64,000 bases of DNA from Microbispora hainanensis (lineage in GTDB: Bacteria; Actinomycetota; Actinomycetes; Streptosporangiales; Streptosporangiaceae), in assembly GCF_006874475.1 (NCBI RefSeq), contig NZ_VIRM01000035.1, forward strand, positions 1 to 64,000. The letters are read 5' to 3'. Position numbers and translations under genes: made by a program. The notes beneath the pieces are model-generated. The model saw nothing but the letters and a program-made list of their open reading frames with translations. It was not told the DNA's origin and did no database searches. This document shows positions 34,101 to 41,813 of the stretch, piece after piece; the first letter of the stretch is position 1; each line of letters starts with the position of its first letter.

Positions 34101-37100
34101 GCGCCTGGCAGGAGGTGCGCGACCTCGTCACCGCGCGCGAGACGAAGGCGCTGGCCGACCGCGTGATCGCGCTCACCGAGGCCGAGCGCGCCGAGGTGGC
34201 GAAGCGGCTGCCGGGCTTCCTCACGGAGATGCGCGACAGCGCCACGCAGATGGCCCGCGAGAGCGAGCGGGCTCACGGCTTCGGCGACGAGGACCCATGG
34301 CTCGTCTGGGAGCGCCGCCGCACGGTGCGGGACGCCCTCGCCGAGTTCGGCACGGTCCTGCGGATCGCGGGCGCGGGGACCATCTCCGGGCCCGCCGCGG
34401 CGGCGGCGTGGCTGACCCGTCGTGAGCTCTACCCGGAGTGGGCGCCGGCCCCGGGCCCGGCCGAGGTGGTCCGGGTGATGGTCACCCGCCCGGCCGGGTG
34501 GCAGGCCGACGTGGCGGGCCGGCTCGCCGCAAAGATCCGCAGGGCCGGCGACGATCGGATCGCCCCGCTGGTGCTCGCACTGCTGCGGGCCTCCGGCATC
34601 ACGCCGCCCGCGCACGACATGCTCGTCGTCGCGTGGCTGACCGGCGAGGCGGCGGACGACGATCCGCTGCTCGGCCCGCTGCTGCCGCGGATCTTCCACG
34701 CCGAGGGCGCGGGCCGCGCCCTGCGCGAGGAACGGCTCACGCCGACGCCCACCCGGTGGCTCTCCCTGATCCGGCGGCTCCTGGACGCCGGGCGGGTGTC
34801 CCGGACGGAGCTCCTGGACGGCTGCGTGAGCCGGTTCCTGCGCGGGGGCGACGCCGCGGACCTCCGCTTCTTCGTGCGCCTGCACGAACTGGTCGATCCC
34901 ACGCCGCAGGAGGCGGCCGAGAGGGCCCGTGACTACCTGCGGCTGCTCCCCGCCGCCCCCGGCCCCGTCGCCGAGCTGGCCCTGACCCAGATCAACCGCT
35001 GCGGCCCCCACGACGACGCCGACGTCCAGGAGGCGATCGACGCGCTGACCTTCAGGCCCGAGGCCAAGCAGGCCCGGGCCGGCCTGACCCTGCTCGACCA
35101 GGAGGTGCGGCGAAGTCCCGCACGGGCCGGCGCACTCGCTCCCGCGCTCGTCACGGCGCTCGCCCACACGTCCGACGACGTGCGGCGGCGAGCCGTACGG
35201 ATCGCGCTCAGGCACGCCGCGGCGTTCGGCGGGGACGCGAAACCGATCGCCGACGCGGTGCCACTGCTGCCCGCCGATCTCGGCCGGGAGCTCGCCGCGG
35301 TGTTCGGCGGCGAGGTCGCGGCCGAACAGACGCCGGAACCGTTCACCCCCGCGCCGCTGCCCGTCTTCCCCGAGCCCGGCCCGTTCCCCCCGCCGACGGT
35401 GGATCGGACCGCGAGCGCACTGTACGGCTGGGAGGCGTGCGAGCAGTGGCTCGCCGGCTTCGTCGAGCGGGCGGGCAGTGACCGGGCGGCCCTGCGGGAG
35501 GCGCTCGTCCCCGCCTTCGGGGACTCCTTCTCCCATCTGTACGACATGGAGCGCTGGCTCGATCCGGACGCCTGGATCGCCGCCATGGCGAAGGAAGTGA
35601 TCACTCCCGGCGCCGATCCCGGCGTGCCCGATCCGGAGCCCGTCGATCCCTGGGCGGGATCGAGCTTCTCGGTGAGCGTGAGCGCCGTGCCGCCCGACGA
35701 GCCGGACGGCCACGCCGCACCGGACAACGCCGCACCGGAAAACGCCGCACCGGAAAACGAAGGCGGCGCGGAAGACGGAGACGACGCGGAAGACGGGGCC
35801 GCGCCCGAGCCGGCCTTCGGCCGCCTGCCGGAGTACGTCCGGGAGGAGATCTTCCGCCAGATCCGTGAGCTCGGGGTCTCCGCCGAGCGGGTGGCGGCGA
35901 TGCGCGACGGCCTGCCCATGCCTCCCCGCGATCCCGGCGAGCCGAACTTCCGCGTGGGGATCATGTATTCGGGCTTCCGGCCGCTGTTCGCCGAGCCGGA
36001 GGAGCCGGACCCCGCGGTGGAGTTCCGCCGCCGCGCCCGGCTGCCGGAGCCCGCGCACGTCTCCCCGCCGCACATGTTCCTGCTGCACCGGCTCAGCGAG
36101 ATCTATCGGGCGCTCCGGGAAGGGACGCTGCCTCCCGTCCTGCTGGCGACGCCGACGGTGACGACCGGGCACCTCGATCCCGGCGTGCTGGTGGACCGGC
36201 TGGAGCTGTGCGCCGCCGCGGGCACGGAACCGCTGCCCGCCGACCTGCAGCAGGCGTTGCTGCGGCTGCCGAGGGGGGCGCACCCTGTCGCCGCCGAGCG
36301 CGCCGCACGCGTGGGTTCGCGGGCGGCGTCGGCCGTCGCCGCCTGGCTCGCCCGGGGCGGCCTGCCCGATCCGGAAGCCGGGGTGAAGTGGGGCTACGTC
36401 GAGGGGGCCCATGAGCACCTGTTCGAGGAGCACGACCCGGTGCATGTCGAGCAGGTGCACGTCGGGCGGGTGCGGCTGGTGCCGGTGCTGCGAGCGGAGC
36501 CGACCGGGCATCCCCTCATCGACGAGCTGCTGCGCGAGCCGTCGAAGTGGCGGTGGGACGATCACGGCCACGCCATGGACTGGTGGCCGTCGATCCTCCC
36601 GTCGCACCGCGAGGCCGTCTCCGTCAACTACCTGCCCCACCTGCTCTATCAGTGGAACCAGCCGGGGGTCTATCCGCCCCATCTGCGGGGCGTGGCGGAC
36701 GCCGACGGCCCGCTCGGGGACGCGACCGCGCTCATCCTGGCCTACTTCCTGGCCACGGGTCACCCCGGCTCGGTGCCCCTGCTGCTGCGGATGACGAGCC
36801 GGGGAGCGCTGGACGCCGAGGCGGCCGGCCGTCAGCTCGCGCTGCTGATCCGCCGCACCAGGTTCGAGCCCCGCCCGGTGATCGCGTCGCTGCGGGAGGC
36901 CGCGCATCAGGGGGCGCACGAGCAGGTGTGGGAGATCGTGCGGACCCTGTTGCCCGGCCTGCTGCCCTCCGCCGGGGAGCGACCCGCCGTCGCCCACACC
37001 GAGGCGGTGACGCTCGCCGCCGACGTGGCCGCCTGGGTGGGCGCCCGCGGCGAGATCCCGGCGGTGTCGGCGCACGCCGCCGCCGGCCGGGCGAGCCGGG

Positions 37101-37153
37101 GCAGCCGCTTCGCCCGGGAGTGCGCGCGCCTGCGCGACCTGCTCGCCGGATAA
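34097..37153 (+). CDS. DUF6493 family large protein
   Basis: The 1018-residue protein is mostly helical and Ala/Leu/Arg-rich, with HEAT-like stretches (for example LAHTSDDVRRRAVRIALRHA near residue 350), and has no signal peptide. I assign it to DUF6493, which is found behind SWIM proteins in actinomycetes, from overall layout and position. A disordered acidic linker near residues 530-570 contains in-frame repeats of AAPEN (15 bp, three times) and an 18-bp GAEDGD-type unit. No ATPase or nuclease motif is visible. The ATG overlaps the SWIM stop, so both proteins are made together and may form a complex. The role is unknown. Confidence 0.75.
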   Translation: MSAWQEVRDLVTARETKALADRVIALTEAERAEVAKRLPGFLTEMRDSATQMARESERAHGFGDEDPWLVWERRRTVRDALAEFGTVLRIAGAGTISGPAAAAAWLTRRELYPEWAPAPGPAEVVRVMVTRPAGWQADVAGRLAAKIRRAGDDRIAPLVLALLRASGITPPAHDMLVVAWLTGEAADDDPLLGPLLPRIFHAEGAGRALREERLTPTPTRWLSLIRRLLDAGRVSRTELLDGCVSRFLRGGDAADLRFFVRLHELVDPTPQEAAERARDYLRLLPAAPGPVAELALTQINRCGPHDDADVQEAIDALTFRPEAKQARAGLTLLDQEVRRSPARAGALAPALVTALAHTSDDVRRRAVRIALRHAAAFGGDAKPIADAVPLLPADLGRELAAVFGGEVAAEQTPEPFTPAPLPVFPEPGPFPPPTVDRTASALYGWEACEQWLAGFVERAGSDRAALREALVPAFGDSFSHLYDMERWLDPDAWIAAMAKEVITPGADPGVPDPEPVDPWAGSSFSVSVSAVPPDEPDGHAAPDNAAPENAAPENEGGAEDGDDAEDGAAPEPAFGRLPEYVREEIFRQIRELGVSAERVAAMRDGLPMPPRDPGEPNFRVGIMYSGFRPLFAEPEEPDPAVEFRRRARLPEPAHVSPPHMFLLHRLSEIYRALREGTLPPVLLATPTVTTGHLDPGVLVDRLELCAAAGTEPLPADLQQALLRLPRGAHPVAAERAARVGSRAASAVAAWLARGGLPDPEAGVKWGYVEGAHEHLFEEHDPVHVEQVHVGRVRLVPVLRAEPTGHPLIDELLREPSKWRWDDHGHAMDWWPSILPSHREAVSVNYLPHLLYQWNQPGVYPPHLRGVADADGPLGDATALILAYFLATGHPGSVPLLLRMTSRGALDAEAAGRQLALLIRRTRFEPRPVIASLREAAHQGAHEQVWEIVRTLLPGLLPSAGERPAVAHTEAVTLAADVAAWVGARGEIPAVSAHAAAGRASRGSRFARECARLRDLLAG
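35717..35795 (+). repeat. In-frame minisatellite in the DUF6493 gene
   Basis: The 15-bp unit GCCGCACCGGAAAAC occurs three times (the first with a one-base change), followed by about two 18-bp units of GGCGCGGAAGAC type. All keep the reading frame and lengthen a flexible acidic linker. Confidence 0.7.
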
Positions 37154-37214
37154 CGGGGCGCTGCCGGAACGATCTGCCCTAAGATCGTCCGTCTTGTCAG
37201 AGAAGGAGCGCGGG

Positions 37215-38681
37215 ATGTTCCGGCAGCGTGTGGGGCCGATCGTGGCCGGGGTCTACCTGACGGCCGCTGCCGTCGCGGGCATGCTCGCGGCCGTCACGGG
37301 AGACCTCGGTCCCCTGTGGACCGTCGTCGTGTGGAACGTCCCCGGCGAGCACGCCTTCACGGAACCGTCCACGGCCGCCGTGCTGGCGGCGGCAGGCCTG
37401 TTCGCGATCCTCGCGCTGAAGACCTGGATGCTCCGGCAGGTCCTGGCCTTTCCCCCGCGCGCGGCTCCGCCGGGCGGCACGCGGGTCGTCTGGGCGCGGC
37501 GCGGGCTCTACCTGGCCGTCGCCTTCCACGTGGCCGGCCGGCTGCCCGCCGCGCTGCTGCCCGGCGACCTCGCCGTCGTCCTCGCCCTGCTCCCCATGGG
37601 TGCGCAGACCGTGTCGTTCGCCCTGGTCCTGTCCGGGCGCCGGATGCGGATGTGCGTGCTCGCCGCCGCCCTGGCGGCGTCGGCGGCCACCGCGGCGATC
37701 GCGTTCTACGACGAGATCGAGCCGCTGCCGCCGCCCATGTTCTTCTACGTCCTCTGGGTGCCCGTGCTGAGCTGGCAGGTGGTCGTCCTCGCCGGTCAGC
37801 GCCGCGACGGCCGCTGGAGCCGCGCGACGCTCAGGGCCGGCCTGGTCGCCGCCTGTCTCACGCTGGTGAGCCCCTACCCGGGAGCGGGCCTGGAATGGGC
37901 GATCGGCGGGCCACCGGGGCTGCCGGACGAGGGGCTCGGCGTCTTCCTCGTGGTGTGGCTCGCCCGCTCGGCCCACGAGCTCGCCGGCCCGGGCGCCCTG
38001 CCGGAGGAGCTCGGGCCGCCCCGGCGCCTGCCCCGGCCGATCCTGCTGGCGGGGGTCCTGCTGCCGTTCCTCGTGCTGGTCGCGCCGGAGGCGGCGCCCC
38101 CGCCCGCCGGCTACGCCTGGCAGCTCGAGCCGCCGCGTACGGGGAACGGGCAGGCCGTGGACACGGAGGACTACGTGGCGGAGGCCAACGCCCGCTGCCG
38201 GGACCCCTGGCCGCGGGTGCGGGCCCGGCGTCAGGGCACGGCGGCGTACTTCCTGTTCGAGGGCGGCGGATACGTCGTCTACGACCCGGACGGCACCGGC
38301 GAGGGCGAGGACGTCGTCGGCGCGGCGATAGAGGACGGCTTCGTCGCCGCGGCGGGGAGTTCGGCGGCCGTGATGACGTACGGCGAGAACGAGCCGATGT
38401 GCCTGACGGTGAAGGCGTTCGGCTCCGCTCCCCCGCTGCGGCTGAAGGGCTGGGAGCAGGTGGCCGAGGTCGGCGTGGTCAGCCGCAGCGGCCGCCTGGA
38501 AGTGCCCGCCTACGCCGACGGCGGCGACGAGGGCGCCGGAAGGCCCCTGCCGAACCTGGCGGCCCGGGGCCCGGGACGCTACCGGCTGCGGGTCTACGCC
38601 CGGGTGCACGAGGAGATCGGCGAGCAGCACCTGGTCGTCGTGTTCCCGGGCCGGTCGGCCGGGAAGGTCGTCTACCGGTGA
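37215..38681 (+). CDS. Polytopic membrane protein, unknown function
   Basis: The 488-residue protein has about eight hydrophobic helices in the first 320 residues, with conserved-looking loops such as LPPPMFFYVLWVPVLSWQ and SPYPGAGLEWAIGG. A non-membrane C-terminal domain of about 160 residues follows, with beta-strand character (GTAAYFLFEGGGYVVYD, RYRLRVYARVHEEIGEQHLVVVF). The start ATG at 37215 has the strong AGAAGGAG site; the TTG at 37194 does not. I do not recognise the family. It follows the SWIM/DUF6493 pair by 61 bp and converges with the DUF1524 lipoprotein gene at ten bases. Confidence 0.65.
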   Translation: MFRQRVGPIVAGVYLTAAAVAGMLAAVTGDLGPLWTVVVWNVPGEHAFTEPSTAAVLAAAGLFAILALKTWMLRQVLAFPPRAAPPGGTRVVWARRGLYLAVAFHVAGRLPAALLPGDLAVVLALLPMGAQTVSFALVLSGRRMRMCVLAAALAASAATAAIAFYDEIEPLPPPMFFYVLWVPVLSWQVVVLAGQRRDGRWSRATLRAGLVAACLTLVSPYPGAGLEWAIGGPPGLPDEGLGVFLVVWLARSAHELAGPGALPEELGPPRRLPRPILLAGVLLPFLVLVAPEAAPPPAGYAWQLEPPRTGNGQAVDTEDYVAEANARCRDPWPRVRARRQGTAAYFLFEGGGYVVYDPDGTGEGEDVVGAAIEDGFVAAAGSSAAVMTYGENEPMCLTVKAFGSAPPLRLKGWEQVAEVGVVSRSGRLEVPAYADGGDEGAGRPLPNLAARGPGRYRLRVYARVHEEIGEQHLVVVFPGRSAGKVVYR

Positions 38682-38691
38682 GCGGATCGGC

Positions 38692-39483
38692 TCACTTGCA
38701 CTGCTCCAGCATGGCCGCCTTGTCGGCGGAGGTCACCGGCAGGTCGTACTTGAGAGCGACCTGGGCGAACCGCACGACGTAGGAGCAGCGGATGTCACGG
38801 CTGGGCGGCAGCCAGGTGGCCGGCCCCGAGTCGCCCTTGGAGCCGTTGGTGGAGCCGTCGACGGGGATCAGGTTGAGCGGGTCGTTGGCGATCTGCTTGC
38901 GCTTGCTCTCGCTCCAGCGCGACGCGCCCATCTGCCAGTCGTACGACAGGGGCATGACGTGGTCGATCTGAACCGCCGCCGCCTTCGACTTGGTCCAGTC
39001 GATCGTCTTGCCGGTGTAGGGGTCGTACAGGGTCATGGAGACGATGACGCAGTTGGACCCGTCGCGATATTCGACGTCCCGGCCGTCCCGCTTGAGCAGG
39101 TCGTTGCGGGTGTCGCAGCCGTTGCGCCCCCAGGGGACGTCGTCCACGCTGTCGGCCCAGGCGTAGCCGAACTTGTCGCGGTCATAGCCGGTCTTCGCCC
39201 CCCGGCCCTTCGTCGCCACCTTGTCGATCAGCTCGCGGGCCTTCGCCCGGTCCTTGTCCGACGTGATCGGCTTGAGGCCGGGGCCGGTGCCGTCGGGGTT
39301 GTCGAGCGGGTTGACGCCCCGCTCCGTCCCCGAGTCGCCCTGCGCGCCGCTGCTCGTGCCGCCGCCCTTGCCCGCGAGGTCGCCGTCGAGTTCCGGCATC
39401 GGCCCGCAGCCCGCGAGTACGGCCACCGCCATCGAGAGTCCGGTGATCGACACAGCGATCGACCGGGTTCCACGCCCGCCCAC
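38692..39483 (-). CDS. Secreted lipoprotein with HNH/DUF1524 nuclease domain
   Basis: The 263-residue protein has a signal peptide with lipobox LAGC (AVSITGLSMAVAVLAGC), then a Gly/Ser linker, and a DUF1524/GmrSD-C-like HNH core. IDHVMPLSYDWQMGA supplies the catalytic Asp-His, and NDPLNLIPVDGSTNGSKGDSGP supplies the Asn and the later basic residues of a beta-beta-alpha metal finger. Such proteins are secreted nucleases in many actinomycetes. Two Cys pairs could form disulfides outside the cell. The GTG at 39483 is chosen because AGGGG lies just before it; the open frame starts further upstream at 39588. Confidence 0.88.
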   Translation of the reverse strand: MGGRGTRSIAVSITGLSMAVAVLAGCGPMPELDGDLAGKGGGTSSGAQGDSGTERGVNPLDNPDGTGPGLKPITSDKDRAKARELIDKVATKGRGAKTGYDRDKFGYAWADSVDDVPWGRNGCDTRNDLLKRDGRDVEYRDGSNCVIVSMTLYDPYTGKTIDWTKSKAAAVQIDHVMPLSYDWQMGASRWSESKRKQIANDPLNLIPVDGSTNGSKGDSGPATWLPPSRDIRCSYVVRFAQVALKYDLPVTSADKAAMLEQCK

Positions 39484-39575
39484 AGCCACCCCTAGGTAAT
39501 GAAATGTCCCCCTCAGATATAGCAAAGTGCAAAAAGGTGGCAAAGGAGGCGCGCACAAGATCTCGGCGCACGACA

Positions 39576-39608
39576 AGGGGCGTGGCACGCCGTGCGTGCC
39601 ACGCCCCT
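39576..39608 (-). terminator. Terminator of the betaine transporter operon
   Basis: A perfect 14-bp stem (39576-39589 with 39595-39608) and a five-base loop lie about 100 bases after the last gene of the operon, beyond its tandem repeat. There is no T run on the outgoing side, so it would be of the T-less GC-rich type. Confidence 0.65.
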
Positions 39609-39629
39609 CGGTCGGACCCGTGGAAGGCC

Positions 39630-39713
39630 CCGTTGATCAGATGCCGTTGATCAGATGCCGGGGATCGGACGCCCGGGATCGGACGCCCGGGATCGGACGC
39701 GGTGGATCAGGCG
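39630..39713 (-). repeat. 14-bp tandem repeat starting at the stop codon of the second betaine-binding protein
   Basis: Six contiguous 14-bp units cover 39630-39713. Plus-strand units are CCGTTGATCAGATG twice, CCGGGGATCGGACG, CCCGGGATCGGACG twice and CGGTGGATCAGGCG. The last one contains the TGA (39707-39709) of the gene. Every unit keeps the GATC core. This is the clearest array in the window. Confidence 0.9.
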
Positions 39714-40657
39714 GGGATCCAGTCCTGCCAGACGATCTTGTTGGCCTCGACCCATTTGCGGGCGGCGTTCTCCGCGCTCATCTTGTTCACCGCCATGTCG
39801 TAGGCCACGGCGTTCTGGTCGTCGTTGGTCCAGACGAAGTTCTTGATCAGTTCGTACGCCGTGCCGCCGGTCTTGGCGAACTTCACGCTGACGACCTTGT
39901 CGAGCAGGTACGGCGGATAGTCGCACTTGATCGTCTTGACGTTGGCGTCGCACCCGATGGCGTACGGCGGCAGGTTGATCTTGACGAGCTTGAGCTGGTT
40001 GAACAGCCACTGGGGCTCGTAGAAGTACATCAGCAGCGGAGTCTCGTTCTCGGTGGCCTTGCGGGCCGCCGCGATCAGCGCGTCCTCACTGCCGGAGTAG
40101 ACCACCTTGTAGGGCAGGTTCAGGTTCCTGATGAGCGCCTCGTCGTTGGTGACGAAGGACTTGTCGCCGGCGAGGAACTGGCCGAGGCCGTCGCTCTTGT
40201 CGGTCTTGAACAGGTCCTTGTACTTGGGCAGGTTGTGCCAGTCCGTGATGTCCGGATATTTCTGGACCATCCACTCCGGGACGTACCACCCGATGACGCC
40301 CTTGTTGCCGTTCTCACCCGCGGTGATCGCGACCTTCTTGTCGTCGATGTACTCCTTCTTCAGCTCCGGGTGGCTCCAGTTCTCCAGCACGGCGTCGACC
40401 GTGCCCTTCTCGAAGCCCTTCCAGGAGTCCGCCTCGCCGCTCTCGACCTTCTCGACCTTGTAGCCGAGCTCGTGCTCGAGGAGATAGGCGACGACCGCGG
40501 CGCTGGCCTCGTAGCCGATCCAGGGGTTGATCGCGAGTCGAACGGTCTTCGTGCCGCCCCCGGCGCCTGCCCCGGCGGCGTCATCCGAACTCCCGCCACT
40601 GCAGGCGGTCATGGCCAGCGCGAGCGTCAGCACGCCGGCAAGGAGACGGATCCTCAT
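39707..40657 (-). CDS. Glycine-betaine/proline ABC transporter substrate-binding lipoprotein (second copy)
   Basis: The 316-residue protein has a signal peptide with lipobox LAMTAC and then an OpuAC/ProX-type binding domain (LAINPWIGYEASAAVVAYLLE, KGVIGWYVPEWMVQKYPDIT, EPQWLFNQLKLVKINLPPY). Several aromatic residues at these positions would form the cage for a quaternary amine. It is close in sequence to the binding protein encoded upstream, so the two arose by duplication. It is separated from it by about 175 bp with a perfect hairpin, which may lower its expression. ATG at 40657 has an AGG seven bases upstream; ATG at 40669 is the alternative. Confidence 0.88.
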   Translation of the reverse strand: MRIRLLAGVLTLALAMTACSGGSSDDAAGAGAGGGTKTVRLAINPWIGYEASAAVVAYLLEHELGYKVEKVESGEADSWKGFEKGTVDAVLENWSHPELKKEYIDDKKVAITAGENGNKGVIGWYVPEWMVQKYPDITDWHNLPKYKDLFKTDKSDGLGQFLAGDKSFVTNDEALIRNLNLPYKVVYSGSEDALIAAARKATENETPLLMYFYEPQWLFNQLKLVKINLPPYAIGCDANVKTIKCDYPPYLLDKVVSVKFAKTGGTAYELIKNFVWTNDDQNAVAYDMAVNKMSAENAARKWVEANKIVWQDWIPA

Positions 40658-40757
40658 ATCTAGCCTCATTTGATTTCGTACGGGCGGGTCGTGCGGGCGC
40701 GGAACGCGAACGGCGGGGCCGCGGCGACACCGGCAGAGTATTCCACAACACGCGGGA

Positions 40758-40786
40758 TCGGCCGCGATCGCGGGGATCGCGGCCGA
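40758..40786 (-). terminator. Intercistronic hairpin between the two binding-protein genes
   Basis: A perfect 12-bp stem with a five-base GCGGG loop: TCGGCCGCGATC pairs with GATCGCGGCCGA. It lies in the gap between the first and second binding-protein genes. It could terminate most transcripts, or protect the 3' end of the upstream mRNA, as such structures do in other binding-protein operons. Confidence 0.7.
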
Positions 40787-40832
40787 CGCGTGCGTCAGCG
40801 CCCGGACGGGCGGACCACAGACACGACCTGGA

Positions 40833-41813
40833 TCACTTCGGCATCCAGGCCTGCCACTTGGTGGGGTTGGCCTCCACCCACTTCTTGGCCGCGTCCTCGG
40901 GCGTCATCCCGTTGTTGGTGATGTCGTCCGCGACCGCGTTCTGGTCGTCGTTCGTCCACTGGAAGGCCTTGACCAGCTCGAACGCCTTGCCGCCGGTGTC
41001 GGCGAACTTCTTGCTCACGATCTTGTCGAGGTCGTACGGCGGGTAGTCACAGGCGACCTTCTTGGGGTCGCTGTCACAGCCCTCCGTGTAGGCGGGGAGG
41101 TTGACCTTGACCAGCTTGACCTGGTTGAACAGCCACTGCGGCTCGTAGAAGTACATGAGCAGCGGCTTCTTCTGGTCCGTCGCCTGCTTGGCGGCCTTGA
41201 TCAGCGCGGCCTCGCTGCCCGCGTAGACCACCTTGTAGTCGAGCTTGAGGTTCTTGACCAGCGCCTCGTCGTTGGTGACGAAGGACGGGTCGCCGTCCAG
41301 CATCTGGCCCTTGCCGTCCGACTCCGAGGTCTTGAACAGGTCGGCGTACTTGTTCAGGTTCTTGTAGTCGGTGATGTCGGGGTACTTCTGCACCATCCAC
41401 TCGGGCACGTACCAGCCGATGACGCCCTTGTTGCCGGTGCTGCCCGCCTCGACGGCGACCTGCTTCTCCTCGATGTACTTCTTCTTGAGGTCCGGGTGGC
41501 GCCAGTTCTCGATGATGACGTCGACGTCGCCCGACTCCATGCCCTGCCAGGACGGCTCCTCGGCGAGCGTCACCTTCTCGACCTTGTAGCCGAGCTCGTG
41601 CTCCAGCAGGTACGACACCACGGCGGCGCTGGCCTCGTAGCCGACCCAGCCGTTGATGGCCATCTTGACCGTGCCCCCCGCGGACGCGGGCGCGGAGCCC
41701 GCGGCGCTCGCGCTCGGCGCCGCCGCGGAGTCGTCCTCTACCTTGGCGCCTCCGCAGGCGGCCACGGCGAGGCCGAGAGCGAGAACCCCTGCGATTAGGC
41801 GTAACTTCTTCAT
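40833..41813 (-). CDS. Glycine-betaine/proline ABC transporter substrate-binding lipoprotein (first copy)
   Basis: The 326-residue protein has a signal peptide (MKKLRLIAGVLALGLAVAAC) with the lipid-anchored Cys 20, an Ala/Ser-rich linker, and the binding domain (INGWVGYEASAAVVSYLLEH, NKGVIGWYVPEWMVQKYPDI, EPQWLFNQVKLVKVNLPAY). It carries the same aromatic pattern as its neighbour. The ATG at 41813 overlaps the permease stop in ATGA and has AGAGGAACGC before it. It delivers compatible solutes to the permease encoded just upstream. Confidence 0.93.
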   Translation of the reverse strand: MKKLRLIAGVLALGLAVAACGGAKVEDDSAAAPSASAAGSAPASAGGTVKMAINGWVGYEASAAVVSYLLEHELGYKVEKVTLAEEPSWQGMESGDVDVIIENWRHPDLKKKYIEEKQVAVEAGSTGNKGVIGWYVPEWMVQKYPDITDYKNLNKYADLFKTSESDGKGQMLDGDPSFVTNDEALVKNLKLDYKVVYAGSEAALIKAAKQATDQKKPLLMYFYEPQWLFNQVKLVKVNLPAYTEGCDSDPKKVACDYPPYDLDKIVSKKFADTGGKAFELVKAFQWTNDDQNAVADDITNNGMTPEDAAKKWVEANPTKWQAWMPK

